Shown piece after piece: positions 58,904 to 64,000 of a stretch of DNA of 64,000 bases. How positions within the stretch are numbered: position 1 is the stretch's first letter; each line of letters opens with the position of its first letter. Origin of the DNA: Albifimbria verrucaria (Eukaryota > Ascomycota > Sordariomycetes > Hypocreales > Stachybotryaceae). Location of the stretch: positions 2,232,001 to 2,296,000 of the forward strand of contig JAHREC010000045.1 in the NCBI GenBank assembly GCA_020081605.1. The letters run 5' to 3'. The position numbers and the translations under genes are program-made. The notes below the pieces were generated by a model. That model did not search any database. It had not been told where the DNA came from and saw only the letters and a program-made list of their open reading frames with translations.

Positions 58904-60832
58904 ATGACTAGTCCCCATAGCCCTGATCATGGTGTGTTTTCGTACAACAGTACCCAGGCAAAGTTCTCATGCTCGGAGACCCATGTTCGACTACTCGAGC
59001 TACATGCTGGCGGCACCACAGCACCTGACTTCAGTGCACCACTATACTCTAGCATTCACGTCGTGCCAATCGATTCGACGCCCGCTTTCAAGGCTCTTTC
59101 CTATTGCTGGGGTAAAGATGATTTAACGCATAGTATATGTATTAATGGGGATCGGTTAGCCATCACCGAGTCTCTGGAATCTGCCCTAAGGCATCTCCGA
59201 CATAGCGAAGACTCTGTACTCATGTGGGTGGATCAGATATGTATCAACCAGCGCGACAAAGACGAGAAGTCTCATCAAGTCCGTCTTATGGATCGCATAT
59301 ATGAAAAGGCTGAGAATGTTATTGTGTGGCTTGGCCCGGCCAGCCCTACTTCGGAAAAGGCTATGCAGTTCTATCGCGAAATTGGCCAGGCAGCTATAGA
59401 TATCGGTTTCCGAAATTACATGGGCCCAACGAACTTTGCAATTCTGGAAGTCATTCTCGACGAACGGGACCCCAATGATGTTCAGTGGCAGAGTATCAGC
59501 GCTCTTTTGCTAAAACGAAAGAAGAGCTTCGCTCATCTACCCAAGCATTGTTCGAACTGGATCAGCGCGAATGGTTCCGGCGCGTGTGGATTGTCCAGGA
59601 ATTCTGTCTGGCCACCAGCCCGTCTTTCGTTTGTGGCAACAGCGCGGTGGAAGCAGATCTTATCAAGTATGCGCGGTTGGTCCTGGGCTTTTGCTTGGAC
59701 AGTGAGTTTTGAGGTCATTATCCAACGACCAGCGTTTACTCCTAGCTCGTCTCAGTAGTAATGACCCTACGCCCGCTCTATTCAGCGCGCGGGATTATAG
59801 GCAGAGATTCCGACGCGGCCAAGTCGCCGGAAGTAATTTGCTACAAGTCCTTAAGAGTGTTTATATGAAGCGCGATGCTAGAGCTAAACTCCGCGTTGAC
59901 CGCATTTTTGCGTTGCTCAGTCTTGCTGCTGATGCAGAGCGCTTAGGAATTACCATCGACTACAACAAACCTACCGAAGAGGTTTTATGCAGTACAGCAC
60001 TCTCAATCATCCAAAATGGTGAATTATCAATTCTCTCTTGTGTGCAGTTCCCAAGAGATGAAGACGCTGTCAACCTTCCATCTTGGGTGCCCGACTGGCA
60101 CTCAAACCTTCAGCCTTCATTCTACCCTTATCCAAGACCTGGTGAAGAGCATTTGTTTGAGTCTGGCAATCGTACACCTGAAATTCTCTCAGATTCTCAC
60201 CAGAGCCTATTAGGATTGGCAGGATTCATGGTCGACACGATTGAGGATGTTGGCAGTGTGTGGAAACCATCATCCCCAGGCCCGTCCTACAACCCGGTGT
60301 ATACGGAATCTTGTCTTTCTGAAGTCCGTCTACTATGTCGCATATCCAGTATGAAGAACAAACCAATCTATGATTCATCGGCCCGGCAGGATGCAGCGGC
60401 ATGGCGTATTCCGATAGGCGACATCTATACCGCAAACCAAGCTGGAGGGAACATAGAGCCGGGCCTGCAGCAGCATTAGCCTATCTTGATCTTCTTAAAA
60501 CAAATGCATACTTCGAAAGGATCAGAATAGAACCACGGAACAATGATTTCGACGCAGCCGAGAAAACCGCCTCGTATTACCGGCTAAGCATGGCAAAGAT
60601 GGCTGGAAAGCGTCCATTCATAACTAATAGTGGCTACGTCGGCATGGCACCGTCCACAGCACAACAAGGCGACGTCGTTGTCAGCTTCTTGGGCTTACCT
60701 ACATGCTCTATACTTCAGACACGGGGCATGCAGCATGGGAAGCCGGTATTTTTTCACCTGGGTGAGGCATACTGCGATGGGGTCATGGATTGTGAGCTGG
60801 AAACCAGGGCAGATAAAACGTCTTTTACCTGA
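58904..60832 (+). CDS. HET-domain (heterokaryon incompatibility) protein 2
   Basis: About 640 residues. HET blocks are FKALSYCWG, VLMWVDQICINQRDKDEK and MDRIYEKAENVIVWLGPA. The rest follows the family: LFELDQREWFRRVWIVQEFCLA, CGNSAVEADLIKYA, LRVDRIFALLSLA, VNLPSWVPDWHS, YVGMAPSTAQQGDVV and the ending HLGEAYCDGVMD. This is the downstream partner in a cell-death or allorecognition pathway by family analogy. Three single-base shortfalls interrupt the frame: T-run 59515-59518, T-run 59707-59710 and G-run 60461-60463. At each, adding one base joins two stretches that both match the family, so the gene is probably intact in reality. The start at 58904 is the first ATG leading to the HET domain without stops. 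Confidence 0.87.
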
Positions 60833-60978
60833 TCTGATGGGATTTATGATAGATTGGGGCTGTATGATAACGCAAACTGGGGATCTCATTACTATGTCCT
60901 ATGTTGTGCTCACTATCCTATGACCCAAAAGCAAAGAGCTTCAAGAGATTGCAGTGGTCTGTACAGCCATTGTTATAT

Positions 60979-61320
60979 TCAGCAGGTGACGCAGCTTCCG
61001 CTACAACAGCCCTGGCATCGTTGAAATGAGGAAAAGACGGAGTGCTGACAGTCCGAGGTACAGGCTGGGTTGCCACAGCCCCGGCAGATAACATAGGGAT
61101 CCCATTTGGTTCTGCAAGCATTCTCACACGCTGCAACACCAGTAGAGTCGCAACGACCTAAATACGTATTTAGACAGTGAAGAATGTGACAGCAGCTGTG
61201 CATAGATTGTGCCAATGGGGTCAACTTACGTTCAAGGGTATTGCCTTTTACATCTATGACAGCCGCAGTCGAGAGGCTACTAAGAGCGAATAAAACGGCC
61301 GTGATTGTGAGTCTCATCAT
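60979..61320 (-). CDS. Small secreted peptide with 12 cysteines, candidate effector
   Basis: An 89-residue precursor in two exons (61230-61320 and 60979-61157; intron GTAAGT to TTTAG). The signal peptide MMRLTITAVLFALSSLSTA is followed by a short propeptide ending in a dibasic RR (residues 31-32). The mature part is about 57 residues with 12 cysteines, spaced C-x7-C-x3-C-x9-C-x2-C-x4-C-x3-C-x10-C-x2-C-C-x3-C-x2-C. The first ATG at 61320 is chosen; the next codon is also ATG. I do not recognise the family. Size, cysteine density and the Kex2-like site fit a secreted effector, antimicrobial or signalling peptide. It lies tail-to-tail with HET 2, 146 bases apart. Confidence 0.7.
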   Translation of the reverse strand: MMRLTITAVLFALSSLSTAAVIDVKGNTLERKLTPLAQSMHSCCHILHCLNTYLGRCDSTGVAACENACRTKWDPYVICRGCGNPACTSDCQHSVFSSFQRCQGCCSGSCVTC

Positions 61321-62190
61321 ATATCTCTGTGGTGGTGATTTAGGAGGAAGAAAAACTGGGCTTGAAAGGAATAGCTGTTTGTGAAGGAAGCGATGGTATA
61401 TATACTCCGACGTTCCGGCTGTCACATAGCCATCACTATCGGTCCTATTTATCGAACATACAATGAACTCGGGCGTCTCAAGGCCTTTCTACTACTTATG
61501 GTATCTCGTCTAAATGTGGCAGCCACATCTACTACTTTGGCGTTGCTGAAACTACGGAGTATCTTCCACCGAAGCCACAATACATCAGCTGAACGCCGGG
61601 GCTGTATCTTGCCTGCAGTAGCGTCGATCGTATCTAAGAAATGTAGATCAATACACTCAATGTGTATACATAATCTCGAATTAAGCAGCATAATTTTAAT
61701 GCTGTTTTCTAACTGCTTGTGAAGCTTCGCGGTTGTCGGTGTTTCTATAATAGTGATATCCTGATACAAAACAAGGTATATGAGTTAAGTTAAAATCCCG
61801 CGGTGGCTTCTGATATCTCATCCGGCTCAGCGCCTATGATAATCGGTGTTTGATGATTATACATAATGACAAAGTGCAAAGTGTTGCTACAACATGTCAT
61901 TGACAACTGGAAGAGACCAGCAGTGATACTTCATTTAGTAGTTCTCACGAAACATCATATCATAAACCGCTGCAAAGTTAAATCCGATATATAACATAAG
62001 TCCTAGTTAGCAATGTTTCTTCATACGACAATAACACGATCATAATAAATAGTCAGGTGGAGGTATCTATTTCTAGGTTCAAGCCCCGCCTATCCCCAGA
62101 GTAGGCACGTGCTTTATCCACAATGTTTGGAAATTTTACCACATTTATTCCACTTGACTATATCTTCGTCACTCCAATCATATTTCAAGA
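61321..62190. other. Divergent promoter region, cysteine-rich peptide and HET 3
   Basis: Besides the TATA box at 61397-61405, no feature is recognised. The region is AT-rich from 61650 on. Confidence 0.4.
61397..61405 (-). promoter_or_regulatory. TATA box of the 12-cysteine peptide gene
   Basis: TATATATAC on the minus strand, about 80 bases upstream of the ATG at 61320. Confidence 0.5.
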
Positions 62191-64000
62191 ATGGAATCAT
62201 CTGCAGCTCCTAGCCCGTCAGTACTTTGCAGTAGCTGTAACTCGTTAAATTTGCAGACGTTGTTTAACGAAACATGGTCAGAACAGCAACGTGAACACGG
62301 ACGAATTGTGGCCAAACTAGATGACGGTTACAAACAACTCTCACAGGGTTCATGTGCTCTTTGTGAAATAATTCATGGTATCTTTCTAGACCATGGGAAA
62401 ATCGAGAAAGATTTTCGAAACCACTGTCTCTATCTAGCAGCAGGACTGTTGCCCGAAACCTTCTTCGAATATCTTGAAGGTGTAGATTATGACTTTACCT
62501 TTGATTGGAGAAGTTCGAAACCAGTGTATCTCTACGTAGATGAATGCGTTGAGGAAAGTCATGGGGAGCCCTGAACATCTCAAACGCGGGTCAATATGAC
62601 CAAGCCTAGCCGCGGGCCTTATATGTATCAGGCCGAGCTCTCGTGGGAGAAAAAGACATGACCCTTCACTTCTTGGTTCAGAACCTCGGTTCCAGATATG
62701 GATACTTCGTCCCTTCTTCAAAAATCAACTTTGAGAGGCTAAAGGAGGCTATACATAAATGCCAGCAGACCCATCAGTGTCAAATTGGGACCACCTATTT
62801 ACCTCAGGGAATGTGCTTGTTGGACTGTTTAGAATACTGCGTCGTGCCGAGCACTGGAAAAGAGCAGTACATAGCGCTAAGTTATGTTTGGGGCGCTGAT
62901 GTTGTCCCCAGATCAGTACGGGTTCCGCCTTTGCAAATACTTTACCACGCGTTGTTCGTGACGCAATCGAAGTTACCAAATCTTTAGGCTATCGCTATCT
63001 TTGGGTAGACAAGTATTGCATTCCTCAGCTTAGTCCAGATCGATTAAAAGCTCAAATCGATCAAATGGATCAAATTTATAGCTTAGCGATTGCAACAATC
63101 GTCGCAGCTGGAGGGAAGGACGCCTCTTATGGCTTGCCCGGCTTATCTCACAGAGATCGTCTTCTTCTCAAATCACTAATTTTTCCAGCATTTTCGATTG
63201 GTACAGCTGCTCGCGAGCAGAGATGGCTTGTCAAAGAATCCACCTGGTCCACACGGGGTTGGACCTTTCAAGAAGGGCTGCTGTCCACCCGGCGATTGAT
63301 ATTTGTGGATAGTCACGTCATTTTCGAGTGCAATGCATCTCATTGGAACGACTGGCAATCCCTTGAGGGCGAAGCAGCAGCTACAATAGCTGCTGAGTTC
63401 TCAATGGTTCGGTTGTTCCAACCCCTGGACCAGTTGAATCTCTGTGGAAATCTGTTCGAGAACTACGAAATACGATTGAGGCGTATTACCGAAGGCAGCT
63501 CACCATGGAAGACGATGCGTACAATGCGATCAAGGGAGTGATTAACAGATATAAACTCATTTCCCGGAGCAGGATTCTGGATTTATGGGGAACACCGTTC
63601 ATTTCGTCCGAGGAAGCCGCAGGTGAATGTCAAAAGCCAGTCGGAAATCATAGTTTCTTAGTTCACCTGTCATGGTATCATCCACAACCGGACGGTCTCG
63701 CCCGAAGACTGGTGAAATTGCCTTCTTGGTCATGGGTGGGATGGAGAGGCGGCAATATGATGTGGTTTCTGCCGACCAGTTTCGACGGGATAACGGCTCT
63801 TGCGGAAATTGTGAACATCCATAATGGTGAAACATTGGAGGATAGCATTTTGGAGATTCGAGGAATAGCCTTAAGACCATATAAGCCTGATCACACGACA
63901 GAGACGTCCTCAGATAACGAGGTGGTCACACAGGCTAGATGGTTATTAGGAGATGTTCAGATCCGAAATTCGCAAACTTGGTGGAGTGGTGAAGAATCGC
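62191..64000 (+). CDS. HET-domain protein 3, cut by right window edge
   Basis: This is the longer HET subtype with an N-terminal cysteine-bearing head (LCSSCNSLNLQTLF, then GSCALCEII) before the HET domain. HET blocks are YIALSYVWG, YRYLWVDKYCIPQ, and DQIYSLAIATIVAAGG, followed by REQRWLVKESTWSTRGWTFQEGLLS, RLIFVDSHVIFEC and, near the edge, LPSWSWVGWRGG. The C-terminus lies outside the window. One-base shortfalls are at G-run 62563-62566 and T-run 62930-62932, with another near 63470. An in-frame TAG at 62607-62609 remains after these corrections, in a poorly conserved stretch. It may be real, so this copy could be inactive, or the stretch could hide an intron. Start ATG 62191 gives a normal head. 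Confidence 0.82.

Noticed and set aside
1..64000. CRISPR arrays, bacterial operons, ribosomal RNA
   Set aside because: No spaced direct repeats other than the minisatellite and microsatellite, and introns and gene families are plainly those of a eukaryotic fungus.

Overview
The window is nuclear DNA of a filamentous ascomycete (Pezizomycotina, probably Sordariomycetes and possibly Hypocreales). The evidence is short introns of about 45-65 nt with GTAAGT-type donors and CTAAC-type branch sites, CT-rich gene starts, tRNA-Met genes with introns, and families typical of these fungi: HET-domain proteins, NACHT NLRs, a CBM1-linked pectin lyase, PhiA-like and Y3-like secreted proteins, and a SIT-type MFS carrier. 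Genus-level placement is inference.

Layout. 1-2145 is the N-terminal half of an ABCC drug pump running off the left edge. 2.6-3.0 kb holds a short non-autonomous DNA transposon (8-10 bp target duplication, inverted ends, 18-bp minisatellite core), next to tRNA-Ser(AGA) and a 200-residue protein of unknown function. 4.6-8.4 kb carries two minus-strand genes: one possibly of isoprenoid-synthase fold, and one with a DUF7708-like N-terminus and a worn-out P-loop. 9.3-13.6 kb is a large DUF7025-AAA ATPase, 14.3-16.2 kb a cytochrome P450, 16.5-18.2 kb a GH28 exo-polygalacturonase, followed by tRNA-Asp. 19.6-24.1 kb is a Goodbye-NACHT-TPR-zinc NLR. Two intron-containing elongator tRNA-Met genes lie at 25.4-26.1 kb. 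27.6-29.0 kb is a Gfd2/YDR514C-like gene or pseudogene, and 30.1-33.8 kb a PNP-NACHT-ankyrin NLR. 35.0-36.5 kb is a pectin lyase with CBM1; 38.4-39.7 kb a decayed gene; 40.2-42.3 kb a secreted choice-of-anchor-B (LVIVD) protein; 43.8 kb an APH-type kinase; 45.4 kb a membrane-anchored thioredoxin; 47.4 kb a siderophore-type MFS transporter. The right end (50.9-64 kb) alternates small secreted proteins (PhiA-like, Y3-like, a 12-cysteine peptide) with three HET-domain genes.

Functionally there are two themes. One is self/non-self or danger sensing: two clear NLRs, a DUF7708-like protein and three HET proteins. The other is outward interaction with plant material or competitors: pectinases, small secreted proteins, ABC and MFS transporters.

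One technical point dominates interpretation. About 20 recognisable genes breaks are single-base frame changes, almost all inside short homopolymers and almost all one base short. Introns explain many other apparent stops. Uncorrected long-read or pyrosequencing homopolymer error is the simplest reading, so most of these genes are annotated as genes rather than pseudogenes, with each break noted.
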